A stretch of DNA of 27,253 nt, taken from assembly GCA_023249935.1 (NCBI GenBank), contig JAHFBQ010000009.1, positions 1 to 27,253 on the forward strand. The letters are read 5' to 3'. Position 1 is the stretch's first letter. The number at the start of each line of letters is the position of its first letter. This DNA comes from a bacterium (GTDB lineage Bacteria; Babelota; Babeliae; Babelales; RVW-14). Of the stretch, positions 15,896-23,474 are shown in pieces. The notes under the pieces were generated by a model. That model was not told the DNA's origin. It saw only the letters and a list, made by a program, of their open reading frames with translations, and did no database searches. The position numbers were made by a program, and so were the translations under genes.

Positions 15896-16609
15896 TTAAA
15901 CTGCTAATAATTCCAATCGTTCTTTTGCTTTATCTATTAACTCGGTAGCACCTTTTTCGCCACCATATTTCACTACAAGCTGCTGCCAGTTGTTTTTTGC
16001 TTCAGCATACTGTTTGTTCACCCAGAAATATTCACCTAGATAGTACAATGCACGATCATTCGCAGCACTCTTCTGGTTGTTGCTAAGTTTCTTAAGTAGC
16101 TCTAAACCTTCTTTTGCAGCTACATCATCAGCTTGATCAATCAACATAAGCGCAAGCTTCAGTTGGTAGTAATCACGCACTGCAGCAACATCCATTGCGT
16201 CTACCGCTTTGCGCATTGCAACCAAGCTTTCAGCTTTCTTACCAAGGTTATTGAGTGCATCTGCTTGAAATACCAAGAAGGTTGAGCCCAATGACGTGCT
16301 CTTAAACTCTTGATAGTCCTTTTCTGCAGCCGCTGCCACCTTGTTCCATTTCTGCATTTCAAGAGAGCTTTTCAACTCTTCGCTGCCTTCACCAGAAACG
16401 CGTACAGGCTCTTCCATCATACGGACAAGCTGTAAAAGCTCTTTATGCGCAGCCATTTTTGTTTGGTTAGCCATGTATCGGTAAACCGCGACACCGCTTC
16501 CAAGAACCACAAAACCAACAATCCCACCTAAGACTTGCATCCTATTTTTGATTGCCCAATCAACAGCACTCTCAAACCATGCCATCAAGGTGTCCATGCT
16601 AAAGTCCAT
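15896..16609 (-). CDS. Membrane-anchored TPR-like protein (YfgM-like)
   Basis: The 237-residue protein has one membrane segment (about 25-45, VLGGIVGFVVLGSGVAVYRY) after a short cytoplasmic N-terminus, then an all-helical periplasmic part. Helix pairs such as ALNNLGKKAESLVAMRKAVD and ALYYLGEYFWVNKQYAEA have TPR character. This matches the YfgM/TPR_21-like architecture, whose members work with the Sec translocon and periplasmic chaperones. AAGGAG lies before the ATG at 16609; M5 is an alternative start. It sits between plsX (80 bases) and gltX (18 bases). The exact role is not predicted. Confidence 0.75.
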   Translation of the reverse strand: MDFSMDTLMAWFESAVDWAIKNRMQVLGGIVGFVVLGSGVAVYRYMANQTKMAAHKELLQLVRMMEEPVRVSGEGSEELKSSLEMQKWNKVAAAAEKDYQEFKSTSLGSTFLVFQADALNNLGKKAESLVAMRKAVDAMDVAAVRDYYQLKLALMLIDQADDVAAKEGLELLKKLSNNQKSAANDRALYYLGEYFWVNKQYAEAKNNWQQLVVKYGGEKGATELIDKAKERLELLAV

Positions 16610-16689
16610 ATCCCATCTCCTTAACCAATACGACCATTATAACGATGACGACACTTTTCGCCATTTTTATTTCAAATTGCAACTTTTTA

Positions 16690-17643
16690 TCAATTTTTAC
16701 CGGTTTTCACGTATTTTGAGGCAGTCCTGATGGCCTGGGCAATATCCCCGGCCTGAGCCGCACCATGACACACAAAAACTGGTTTTTTGACCCCCATGAG
16801 CAGCGCGCCCCCCATCTGCTTGAGAACATTGGCCTCATCAAGACGATTTTTTACAGCTCTCACAACGCTCGGATCAAGCTTTAATTCTGTCAAAATCTCC
16901 CTAAAGAGTCTCGTTCTTTGGGTAAACACCGTCTCAAAGGTTTTAAGAAAAATATTACCGGTAAAGCCATCACACACAAATACATCAACATCGCCACTCA
17001 ACGCTGCATGTGGCTCTCGATTGCCAATAAAATCTAGCGCCGCCTCTTGTTGTAATAATTGAAATGTTTCTTTGGTAAGCAATGAACCCTTCATATCCTC
17101 TTCGCCGTTTGCAAGCAATGCAACGCGTGGGTGCTTGATAGCCAGCATACGCTGAGCGTATGCAACCCCAAGGTGAGCAAACTGAACCAGATTTGAAGCC
17201 TTACAATCGGTATTTGCACCAAGATCAAGACCTACTGTATATCCGGTAGGCGTTGGAAACAACCCAGCAATGGCCGGTCGTTCAACACCTTCTTGGCGAC
17301 CCAAAACAAATATTGATGCTACCATCAGCGCCCCAGAATGCCCTGCAGACACCACAGCAGCGGCATCACCAGACGCAACACTCTTCACCGCCTTGACCAG
17401 CGACGAGTCCTGCTTTTTGCGCACGGCACCAACCGGTTCATCAGTCATATCAATTGTTGATGGCGCATCAACCAACGTAATTGGTAGCTGCCGCCAGCTT
17501 TCAACTTCTACCTCAAGCCAAGCGGTTATGACCGCCTCTGGGCCAAAAAGACAGACCTCATTACCCTCTTTTGCTGCTTGCACAGCCCCTTGTAGGACGA
17601 CGTATGGAGCAAAATCTCCACCCATTACATCGATAGCAATCAT
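16690..17643 (-). CDS. plsX: Phosphate acyltransferase PlsX
   Basis: PlsX converts acyl-ACP to acyl-phosphate, the donor for PlsY in phospholipid synthesis. The sequence begins with the diagnostic IAIDVMGGDFAP and continues with SAGHSGALM, LDLGANTDCK and VCDGFTGNIFLKT, all PlsX hallmarks. Its 317 residues are slightly short of the usual 330-345. The gene follows rpmF, the classic bacterial order, but a strong hairpin (17667-17706) lies between them. The ribosome site is weak (GAGTG, about nine bases upstream). Confidence 0.95.
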   Translation of the reverse strand: MIAIDVMGGDFAPYVVLQGAVQAAKEGNEVCLFGPEAVITAWLEVEVESWRQLPITLVDAPSTIDMTDEPVGAVRKKQDSSLVKAVKSVASGDAAAVVSAGHSGALMVASIFVLGRQEGVERPAIAGLFPTPTGYTVGLDLGANTDCKASNLVQFAHLGVAYAQRMLAIKHPRVALLANGEEDMKGSLLTKETFQLLQQEAALDFIGNREPHAALSGDVDVFVCDGFTGNIFLKTFETVFTQRTRLFREILTELKLDPSVVRAVKNRLDEANVLKQMGGALLMGVKKPVFVCHGAAQAGDIAQAIRTASKYVKTGKN

Positions 17644-17666
17644 AGTGATACACTCGTCGAAAAAAC

Positions 17667-17706
17667 AAACCGTGCATAGGGATTCATCTCATCCTATGCA
17701 CGGTTT
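17667..17706 (-). terminator. Hairpin between rpmF and plsX (terminator or attenuator)
   Basis: A perfect 14-bp stem (17667-17680 with 17693-17706) and 12-base loop are followed on the minus strand by GTTTTTT. It ends 24 bases before the plsX start, leaving almost no room for a separate plsX promoter beyond it. Confidence 0.75.
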
Positions 17707-17732
17707 ATAATCATCTGTATTTGTCTAAACTT

Positions 17733-18011
17733 TTATGACGCAGATGAAGGCTCGCTGGATCCAGCCGAATTGGTACGAGATTGTACCTTAGCCTGCACCG
17801 CTTCACGCGTTTGGGCTCTGCTAAACTTGCGATCCTGCTTGGTGCGCAAAATTTTCACACCTTTATAATAACCGCACTCAGAACAGATCTTATGTGTAGC
17901 AATAGGTGCCTGACAGGTCTGACACGATGCAACAGCTTTTGGTTTAAGGCCTTTATTGGCAGACCGTTTATCTCTTCTAGACCGAGATAACTTGCGTTTT
18001 GGCGTAGGCAT
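17733..18011 (-). CDS. rpmF: Ribosomal protein bL32, with C-terminal extension
   Basis: bL32 is a small protein of the large ribosomal subunit. The start at 18011 gives MPTPKRKLSRSRRDKR, the canonical N-terminus, with GGGAG seven bases upstream; the longer frame to 18056 adds non-homologous residues. CQTC and CSEC form the four-cysteine zinc ribbon, followed by GYYKG. Most L32 proteins are about 57-60 residues; this one has 92 because of a Lys/Gln/Ser-rich tail. It is followed by plsX on the same strand and is divergent from tsf. Confidence 0.93.
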   Translation of the reverse strand: MPTPKRKLSRSRRDKRSANKGLKPKAVASCQTCQAPIATHKICSECGYYKGVKILRTKQDRKFSRAQTREAVQAKVQSRTNSAGSSEPSSAS

Positions 18012-18097
18012 ATGCAACTCCCGATAGAAATATGTATCGCTTGTGAAAATTATCAATCAGATTTAAAACGCATATAGAGTAATTTTTTCACCTTTTT

Positions 18098-18165
18098 TTG
18101 TCAAAGCATAATTACGTTCTTGTAAAATTGGTCATTTTTGTCAGAATGTATCTCGTCTTTAAATT
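18098..18165 (+). promoter_or_regulatory. Candidate tsf promoters
   Basis: Two TTGTCA boxes occur 40 bases apart. The first, 18098-18103, is 17 bases before TGTAAA (18121-18126); the second, 18138-18143, is 16 bases before TAAATT (18160-18165). Both -10 matches are only four of six. On the minus strand the first box reads TTGACA and could serve rpmF. Assignment is tentative. Confidence 0.3.
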
Positions 18166-18224
18166 TTATGGCTGAAATAAGCGGCACAAAAGCGTGCCAG
18201 TCGTTTTACTAAGGGAGTTGTCGG

Positions 18225-19091
18225 ATGTCCAAAATAAGTATTGATCTTGTCAAAGAGTTAAGAGAAAAAACCCAAGTCAGCATGATGGATTGCAAAAAAG
18301 CTCTTGAGGAAGCCGATGGCGACCTTGAAAAAGCCATTATCCTTCTGCGCAAAAAAGGCTCTGCAGTAGCTGCAAAGCGCGCTGACAATGCCACCGACAA
18401 CGGCAGAATCGAATCATTCATTGCCCCTGATTGCAAAAAAGGTTCTTTGGCTGAGATTTGCTGCGAAACAGATTTTTCGGCAAACACTGATGATATGCAG
18501 AAATTTGCACAGTCAGTCGCGCAACACGCATGCACAGCCGGTATTGAAGATAAGCAAAAGCTCCTGGCTAGCCAACCAGCTTTACAAAATCAACTCAACG
18601 ATTTGTTAGCAAAAATTAGCGAAAAAATCGATGTGAAGCAGATAGCTACTTACACCGTAGCCAACCATGGCTTGGTAAACGCCTATATCCACCCAGGTTC
18701 AACCATCGGCATTATGATTGAGTTCACAAGCGAAAAAGAAATACCTAGCGCTGCTCTTGAAGAAGTAAAACAGCTTGCAAAAGATGTTTGTATGCAAGTA
18801 GCAGTACATAAACCGGCAGCGTTGACCCCTGCAGATCTTGATCCAGTGTTCGTTGCCAAAGAACGTACCCTGGCTGAAGAACAAAGCCAAGATGGTAAAA
18901 AACCAGCAAACATTGTTGCTAAGATTATCGAAAACCGCATGAATAAGCTGTTTGAAGAGATCTGTCTCACCAACCAACGGTTCATCAAAAATGATGCACT
19001 AACCATTCAGCAATTGGTTGATTCAGTAGCAACGAAGATCGGCAACAAGCTTACCATCAAGCGTTTTGTACGTTTTTCAATAGGACGCTAA
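18225..19091 (+). CDS. tsf: Elongation factor Ts
   Basis: EF-Ts recycles EF-Tu by releasing GDP. The 288-residue product has the N-terminal UBA-like helix bundle (VKELREKTQVSMMDCKKAL) and the core ETDF motif at 81-84, whose TDF contacts EF-Tu; the following VARN of most bacteria is SANT here. Two core subdomains follow, ending with the basic KRFVRFSIGR. GGGAG stands seven bases before the ATG. In most bacteria rpsB precedes tsf; here the neighbour is rpmF on the other strand, so tsf has its own promoter and terminator. Confidence 0.95.
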   Translation: MSKISIDLVKELREKTQVSMMDCKKALEEADGDLEKAIILLRKKGSAVAAKRADNATDNGRIESFIAPDCKKGSLAEICCETDFSANTDDMQKFAQSVAQHACTAGIEDKQKLLASQPALQNQLNDLLAKISEKIDVKQIATYTVANHGLVNAYIHPGSTIGIMIEFTSEKEIPSAALEEVKQLAKDVCMQVAVHKPAALTPADLDPVFVAKERTLAEEQSQDGKKPANIVAKIIENRMNKLFEEICLTNQRFIKNDALTIQQLVDSVATKIGNKLTIKRFVRFSIGR

Positions 19092-19111
19092 TAATTATTT
19101 TGCTATGAAGA

Positions 19112-19146
19112 AAAAAAGGAATCAGGTAACACTTGATTCCTTTTTT
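19112..19146 (+). terminator. Terminator of tsf
   Basis: A 13-bp stem (19112-19124 with 19134-19146) ends in a run of six T, 20 bases after the tsf stop. The A-rich left side could also make it work in reverse. Confidence 0.88.
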
Positions 19147-19206
19147 AGTTAGTTTAAATTGCTGCCAGCTTGGGAAAATAAATTAAACAAACAATACCAA
19201 TAACCC

Positions 19207-19354
19207 CTGTCATCCCGGACTTGATCCGGGATCCATATTTCGACTTAAGTTTAGGCTTGGTTGGTTGATAAGAGGTATTGTGTATTCAATCATTACACAT
19301 CAAAGCTCTAAAGCAATTACCAGCATGGATCCCGGATCAAGTCCGGGATGACAG
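19207..19354. repeat. MITE-like element with perfect 30-bp inverted ends
   Basis: CTGTCATCCCGGACTTGATC.. at 19207-19236 is the exact reverse complement of 19325-19354, with 88 bases between. Each arm is itself a palindrome around CCCGGA/TCCGGG. The centre has no ORF or obvious gene. The rest of the 327-base tsf-pyrH gap (19092-19418) holds the tsf terminator and the pyrH upstream region. Confidence 0.88.
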
Positions 19355-19418
19355 AGAGAGATGTCCAAATGCTTCTTAAATTAAAATTTCTACCCCTCTC
19401 AAACCTTGAGAATAAACC

Positions 19419-20117
19419 ATGAAAAAAATTTTGTTAAAAATAAGCGGTGAACTATTCGGTTCTCCAAAGCATGGCGTACTCGACCTAGCCGTTGTCCAAC
19501 CGCTCATTGAGCAAATCAAAAAGCTGCAGGCAACACATCAATTCGGCCTCGTCACCGGTGCTGGCAACTTTTTTAGAGGCGCACAAGCTGATGAGAGCCT
19601 CAAGCTTTCACGTACGACCGCCGACCTAGTCGGCATGCTTGGCACCCTCATGAACAGTGCAATGCTTCAAGATATTTTTGAACAGCACGGCATAAAAACC
19701 ACCATTCTAAGCGCACTACACATCCCAGAGCTTGGACGCGGCGTCAACAACCACCGCATCAATGATGCACTTGCAAGTAACTCACTCATCATTTTTGCTG
19801 GCGGCACCGGCCTCCCATTTATGACCACCGACACCGCTGCCGTCGTTCGCGCATTACAAATGGATGCGGCCGAGTTATGGAAAGCAACAAAAGTTGACTA
19901 CCTGTATGACAAAGACCCTATTCGTCATGCTGATGCCAAACCAATTCACGCTTGCACTCATCATGAAGTACTCACGCAACAATTGCGAGCCATGGACCTG
20001 ACCGCACTCACTCTTGCCGCAGAAAATAAGCTCACCATACGTCTTTTTAATCTTTTTACATCAGACGCCTTGATTCACGTCGCAAAAGACGCTAATTTTG
20101 GGAGCACAATTAAATAG
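19419..20117 (+). CDS. pyrH: Uridylate kinase
   Basis: PyrH phosphorylates UMP to UDP and belongs to the amino-acid-kinase fold. Motifs are KISGELFG at the N-terminus, TGAGNFFRG (46-54, usual GGGNIFRG), RTTADLVGMLGTLMNS (UMP/GTP region), AGGTGLPFMTTDTAA, and KATKVDYLYDKDP. The 232-residue length is normal. The ribosome site is weak (TTGAGA). frr follows 45 bases downstream, a very common pairing, and both end at the hairpin at 20754-20778. Confidence 0.95.
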   Translation: MKKILLKISGELFGSPKHGVLDLAVVQPLIEQIKKLQATHQFGLVTGAGNFFRGAQADESLKLSRTTADLVGMLGTLMNSAMLQDIFEQHGIKTTILSALHIPELGRGVNNHRINDALASNSLIIFAGGTGLPFMTTDTAAVVRALQMDAAELWKATKVDYLYDKDPIRHADAKPIHACTHHEVLTQQLRAMDLTALTLAAENKLTIRLFNLFTSDALIHVAKDANFGSTIK

Positions 20118-20162
20118 CCGGTAACTGACCACAATCCGATAACGCTTATACAAGGAATAAAA

Positions 20163-20747
20163 ATGGAAGAATTTACGATCATTGAAGGCGATAGTAAAGG
20201 TTTTGAAACTGCAGTGAAAGCTGCTATGGATAAGCCTATCAAGCATTTCGAAAAAGAGCTTGCAGCAATGCGCACAGGACGCGCAACAACAAGTCTTGTT
20301 GAAAATATTCGCGTTGATTGCTACGGCCAGATGACGCCAATGCGCGAATTAGCAACCATGGCTACCCCAGATGCACGTCTTATTACCATTCAACCTTGGG
20401 ATAAATCCATTATTCCGGACATCGAAGCGGCAATCAGCAGTTCCGATCTTGGAGCCACGCCAGCTAACGATGGTAACATTATCCGCATCCAGTTACCGCA
20501 GATGAGTTCTGCCCGCCGCGATGAGATGGTAAAAACATTGGGCAAAAAGACCGAAGAATGCCGCGTTAACGTTCGCAACGTTCGTAAAGATTTTCACAAC
20601 TTCGTTCGTGAAGCTGAAAAGAAAAAAACCATTTCTGAAGACTTTGCAAAACGTATCGGTGATTTACTTCAAAAAGTTACTGACCAGTTTGTTGAAAAAG
20701 CTGATCAGATGCACAATAAAAAAGAGACTGAGCTTCGCCAAGTCTAA
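20163..20747 (+). CDS. frr: Ribosome recycling factor
   Basis: RRF splits the post-termination ribosome together with EF-G. The 194-residue protein shows the family pattern: the first long helix ending in LAAMRTGRATTSLVENI, the small domain with TPMRELATM and PWDKSIIPDIEAAI, then LPQMSSARRDEMVK and the paired C-terminal helices (VRNVRKDFH). There is a slightly longer N-terminus than E. coli (185 residues). AAGGAA precedes the ATG. Confidence 0.96.
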   Translation: MEEFTIIEGDSKGFETAVKAAMDKPIKHFEKELAAMRTGRATTSLVENIRVDCYGQMTPMRELATMATPDARLITIQPWDKSIIPDIEAAISSSDLGATPANDGNIIRIQLPQMSSARRDEMVKTLGKKTEECRVNVRNVRKDFHNFVREAEKKKTISEDFAKRIGDLLQKVTDQFVEKADQMHNKKETELRQV

Positions 20748-20753
20748 AAAATT

Positions 20754-20781
20754 AAGGCCGGGATTATCTCCCGGCCTTTTT
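20754..20781 (+). terminator. Terminator of pyrH-frr
   Basis: AAGGCCGGGA (20754-20763) pairs with TCCCGGCCTT (20769-20778), five-base loop, followed by TTT; 7 bases after the frr stop. Confidence 0.92.
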
Positions 20782-20800
20782 CACAACTCATAGCCCCAAC

Positions 20801-21048
20801 TTGTCATCCCACCCCGGATCGGAGTCCGGGGTGACAGAGCTCAGGAGCCGCTCATCCCGAGTGCCGAGCATAGCGAGGTGTATCGAGGGACGAGCCGGGA
20901 CCCAGTCCTCAGATAGTCGCTTTTTAAAAATCATAGCTCTGGATCCCAGCGCCTAGGCCCAGCCTTTGCATAAAGCTTCGGCGGGCGCAAACGTCGAACA
21001 ACTGGCTGTGGGCGGCATAGCCTTGGCGACGACGGCTGGGATGACAGA
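20801..21048. repeat. Composite palindromic repeats, copies 3 and 4
   Basis: 20801-20912 is a second copy of the two-hairpin unit at 9799-9897 (GTCATCCC, CCCCGGAT/AGTCCGGGG, GTGACAGAGCTCAG, then CTCATCCCGAGTG/TATCGAGGGACGAG). 20939-21048 is a different, more decayed element bounded by GGATCCCAGC and GCTGGGATGACAG. Together they fill most of the 414-base frr to protease gap. The remaining 21049-21161 shows no gene and no clear promoter. Confidence 0.75.
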
Positions 21049-21161
21049 GGAGAAGCTCTTATTAAATTTGATGCAAGAACCCCAGTAAAGTCCGGGCTTT
21101 TGACGTTTTGACGAAACTTATCCACACTGTCTGACCTATTTACCCGAAAGACAGTACCTTT

Positions 21162-22271
21162 ATGAAAAAAATACTAGTACTCCTGATGATTACCATAGCA
21201 ACGTTTCTCCCCATAGCTAAACCTGTCAACTTGATGGATGGCTTTCGAACTTTTTTTGGATTTAAAACACCAGAGACAACAGTTGATACAGAGAACGATG
21301 ATGCAGACGCAACCACGTCATCTTCGGCTGATGAGACCTCAAAAGCACAACCCAGCAACGTAGAAGATGCCTTAGAAGAGAAAGACTCAACGCCAGCTCC
21401 CACTAAAATTCGAAACAAGCCGGCTGTTCCACGTACTCGAACAACCCAACCAAAACCCACTAAGAAAAGATCTAGATCTGACTCTAAAGCTCAAGTAGAA
21501 ATCGAAGCTGCCATTGAAGAGGAAGAGATCGAAAATCTCGACCTACTCAAACAACCAAACGGCTGGGAATGTGGCTACTACTCAGTATTTCACTACCTAG
21601 CAACAAAAAAATCTTTCACAGCAAAACGTAAATCCCCAATCAAAGACTCTCAGTACAGAACATTTATAAAAAATCTGCTTAAGCTTGATGAAAATATCAA
21701 AGAGCTCTATGATGATGAAGAATATCTAGGAGGTCATCAGATCGAACAGATACTGCAGTTTATGGGTGGCGACCTTAACGAAGTCCTCGTTATTGATGAA
21801 CAACACATCAGTGGGATCATACCAACCGATAGCAATATCATAAAAAAGATTAATCGATTGCGACGACGCAATGCACCATTCTGGGCCCTCGTCTGTACCA
21901 AGCGCCCAGCACATTGGGTATGCTTGACGTTCCTCGGCGACGAAAGTTGTATTGGTATCGATTCGCTACACGGTAATAGAACCCCAGATAAACAACCGAT
22001 CTTAGTCACCATTAAAAATTTGTGTCTTGGAATTGTGCCGCTACCAACAAGCGCACAATTCCTAACAACCTATCGAAATTATCACGGCATTCAAGATGTT
22101 CCACGAAACTCTGATGCGTATCAAGAAAACTATGCCGTAATCGAAGCTGATGCTCTCCACAACGGCTTTACGCAAGAAACTTTTGAAGCTCTCGTTGCCC
22201 ACTTAGAATGGCGCTATAGGATTGATCATAGACAACACCGAGGCCCTAGAAAAGCGATTGTAATTAGCTGA
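21162..22271 (+). CDS. Exported cysteine protease candidate with Ulp1-like motifs in papain order
   Basis: The 369-residue protein has a signal peptide (residues 1-20). A disordered acidic, Ser/Thr-rich segment (35-80) and a basic Pro/Lys/Arg-rich segment (81-108) lead into a globular domain from about 120 to 350. QPNGWECGYYSVF (131-143) resembles the oxyanion Gln and nucleophile Cys block of Ulp1/SENP proteases (Q131, C137). HWVCL (251-255) and GIDSLHG (265-271) resemble their HW...DS block, with H251 and D267 separated by 16 residues. In Ulp1 the His/Asp block comes first and the Cys block last; here the order is Cys, His, Asp as in papain. A host-directed protease is plausible but unproven. 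No strong ribosome site is seen; it is a single gene. Confidence 0.6.
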   Translation: MKKILVLLMITIATFLPIAKPVNLMDGFRTFFGFKTPETTVDTENDDADATTSSSADETSKAQPSNVEDALEEKDSTPAPTKIRNKPAVPRTRTTQPKPTKKRSRSDSKAQVEIEAAIEEEEIENLDLLKQPNGWECGYYSVFHYLATKKSFTAKRKSPIKDSQYRTFIKNLLKLDENIKELYDDEEYLGGHQIEQILQFMGGDLNEVLVIDEQHISGIIPTDSNIIKKINRLRRRNAPFWALVCTKRPAHWVCLTFLGDESCIGIDSLHGNRTPDKQPILVTIKNLCLGIVPLPTSAQFLTTYRNYHGIQDVPRNSDAYQENYAVIEADALHNGFTQETFEALVAHLEWRYRIDHRQHRGPRKAIVIS

Positions 22272-22349
22272 TCCCAACAGATCAACTATTCTCAAGCGAG
22301 CGATTGATGATTATCTAAAGAGTTTTTCGATGCAATTCAGACCGATACA

Positions 22350-23306
22350 CTAGCACATCACGTGGTACAGCATGTAAGCCACAAACAGCCCAAGCAAAGC
22401 GATACCAGTCGCCCGCCCCATGCGTCCAAGCAGGATACTCGCTGCAATCACCACAAACGCAACAAACATAAACACTGCAGCTCCCTGTAAGGCTACAAGA
22501 TCAATAGCCCGATCAGACAGTACAGCCAAGACGCCTAAAACCAAGGTCGCTTGGCTAAAAACCGTCCCAATGGCAGGCCCCAACGCCAACGAAAACTGAC
22601 CTCTACGATAGGCGTGAAACCCCATAGAAACTTCTGGCAAAGTCGTCCCAATAGCAATAATGGTAGCGCCAACGGATTCTAGCAACAGCCCGAAAGCCGC
22701 CGCCAACGCTACACCACAATGAATTGACAACACTGAACCACAAAGTACTATCGTCAAAGCACCACAAGCCTTCGCCCACACAAAAAACAATCCTATGCGC
22801 GGTAATGGGTGTGCGTGTACCAGATCATCATGAGAAATCTCGAGCAATGTATGTTCATGACGCGAGCGCCACGACAACGCAATAAACACAGCATAAATTC
22901 CAATAAGAAGAAAACCATGCATTGCGGTCAAAGTACCAATAACAAATACACAAGCCATAACAACAGCAGCGCCAATGATGAGTCGCAAAAAACTCAATGA
23001 CTCCCGCCTTTTCATTGTAATCGACCCAGCAAACGTCAACGCCAACCCGACAACAAGAGCTATGTCATTAAAACAGGCTCCAATTATATCTCCGGCAGCG
23101 ATCTGCCCAACACCACGTAATGCTGCCACCACGGCAACCGCCAACTCAGGCATGTTCGCCGCCATAGCGAGAAATACAAAACCAACAAAAAAGGTAGAGA
23201 CTTTGTAATGACGCGCCAATCGCAATGCATGCGCAACAACATGATCAGCTGCACGCCAGACGAAAATGAGACCAAGAAGGATGCCGAAAATGAATAATAT
23301 GACCAT
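22350..23306 (-). CDS. CaCA-family sodium/calcium exchanger homologue
   Basis: The 318-residue protein has about ten membrane segments in two halves with the inverted alpha repeats of the Ca2+/cation antiporter family (YrbG-like). Alpha-1 reads ANMPEL (E54) with AGDIIGACFND; alpha-2 reads IGTTLPEV (E225) with ALGPAIGTVFSQ. Both ion-binding glutamates are kept, but the usual GN.iGSN motif is GD.IGAC in one half and GP.IGTV in the other, so ion specificity may have changed. A hydrophilic loop with several His (149-169) joins the halves. The ATG at 23306 has only a weak ribosome site. It converges with the protease gene across a 78-base gap holding no clear terminator. Confidence 0.85.
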   Translation of the reverse strand: MVILFIFGILLGLIFVWRAADHVVAHALRLARHYKVSTFFVGFVFLAMAANMPELAVAVVAALRGVGQIAAGDIIGACFNDIALVVGLALTFAGSITMKRRESLSFLRLIIGAAVVMACVFVIGTLTAMHGFLLIGIYAVFIALSWRSRHEHTLLEISHDDLVHAHPLPRIGLFFVWAKACGALTIVLCGSVLSIHCGVALAAAFGLLLESVGATIIAIGTTLPEVSMGFHAYRRGQFSLALGPAIGTVFSQATLVLGVLAVLSDRAIDLVALQGAAVFMFVAFVVIAASILLGRMGRATGIALLGLFVAYMLYHVMC

Positions 23307-23403
23307 GGTGCTTTCATTTTTTTAGTATACAAAATCGACCCCCATCGTAAACGAGCCAACGTAAAATGGCAATACAAGGTTTGTGGTTAAAAAAACAAAT
23401 ATA

Positions 23404-23451
23404 TTGACAATTTGAATTAATTTAATTCATTCTGAGAGAATAGGGTATAAA
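23404..23451 (+). promoter_or_regulatory. Promoter-like region with palindrome before the 191-aa gene
   Basis: A perfect TTGACA at 23404-23409 is followed by an inverted repeat TGAATTA-ATT-TAATTCA (23413-23429), and TATAAA lies at 23446-23451. The -10 partner of TTGACA is unclear. The palindrome sits where an operator would. Confidence 0.35.
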
Positions 23452-23474
23452 GGAGACTTTAATGGAGGTTTACT

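Noticed and set aside
17270..17710. Plus-strand ORF of 146 codons
   Set aside because: It is antisense to plsX and runs through the hairpin; Ser/Thr/Pro-rich composition is typical of shadows here.
19207..19354. Considered as a CRISPR fragment or tRNA-like structure
   Set aside because: There are only two arms, inverted rather than direct, with no spacer series and no cloverleaf or CCA end.
20931..21125. Minus-strand ORF of 64 codons
   Set aside because: It falls almost entirely within palindromic repeats and has no ribosome site.
22272..22349. Possible hairpin between the protease and exchanger genes
   Set aside because: TGATC/GATCA pairs over only five bases with no T-tract on either strand.
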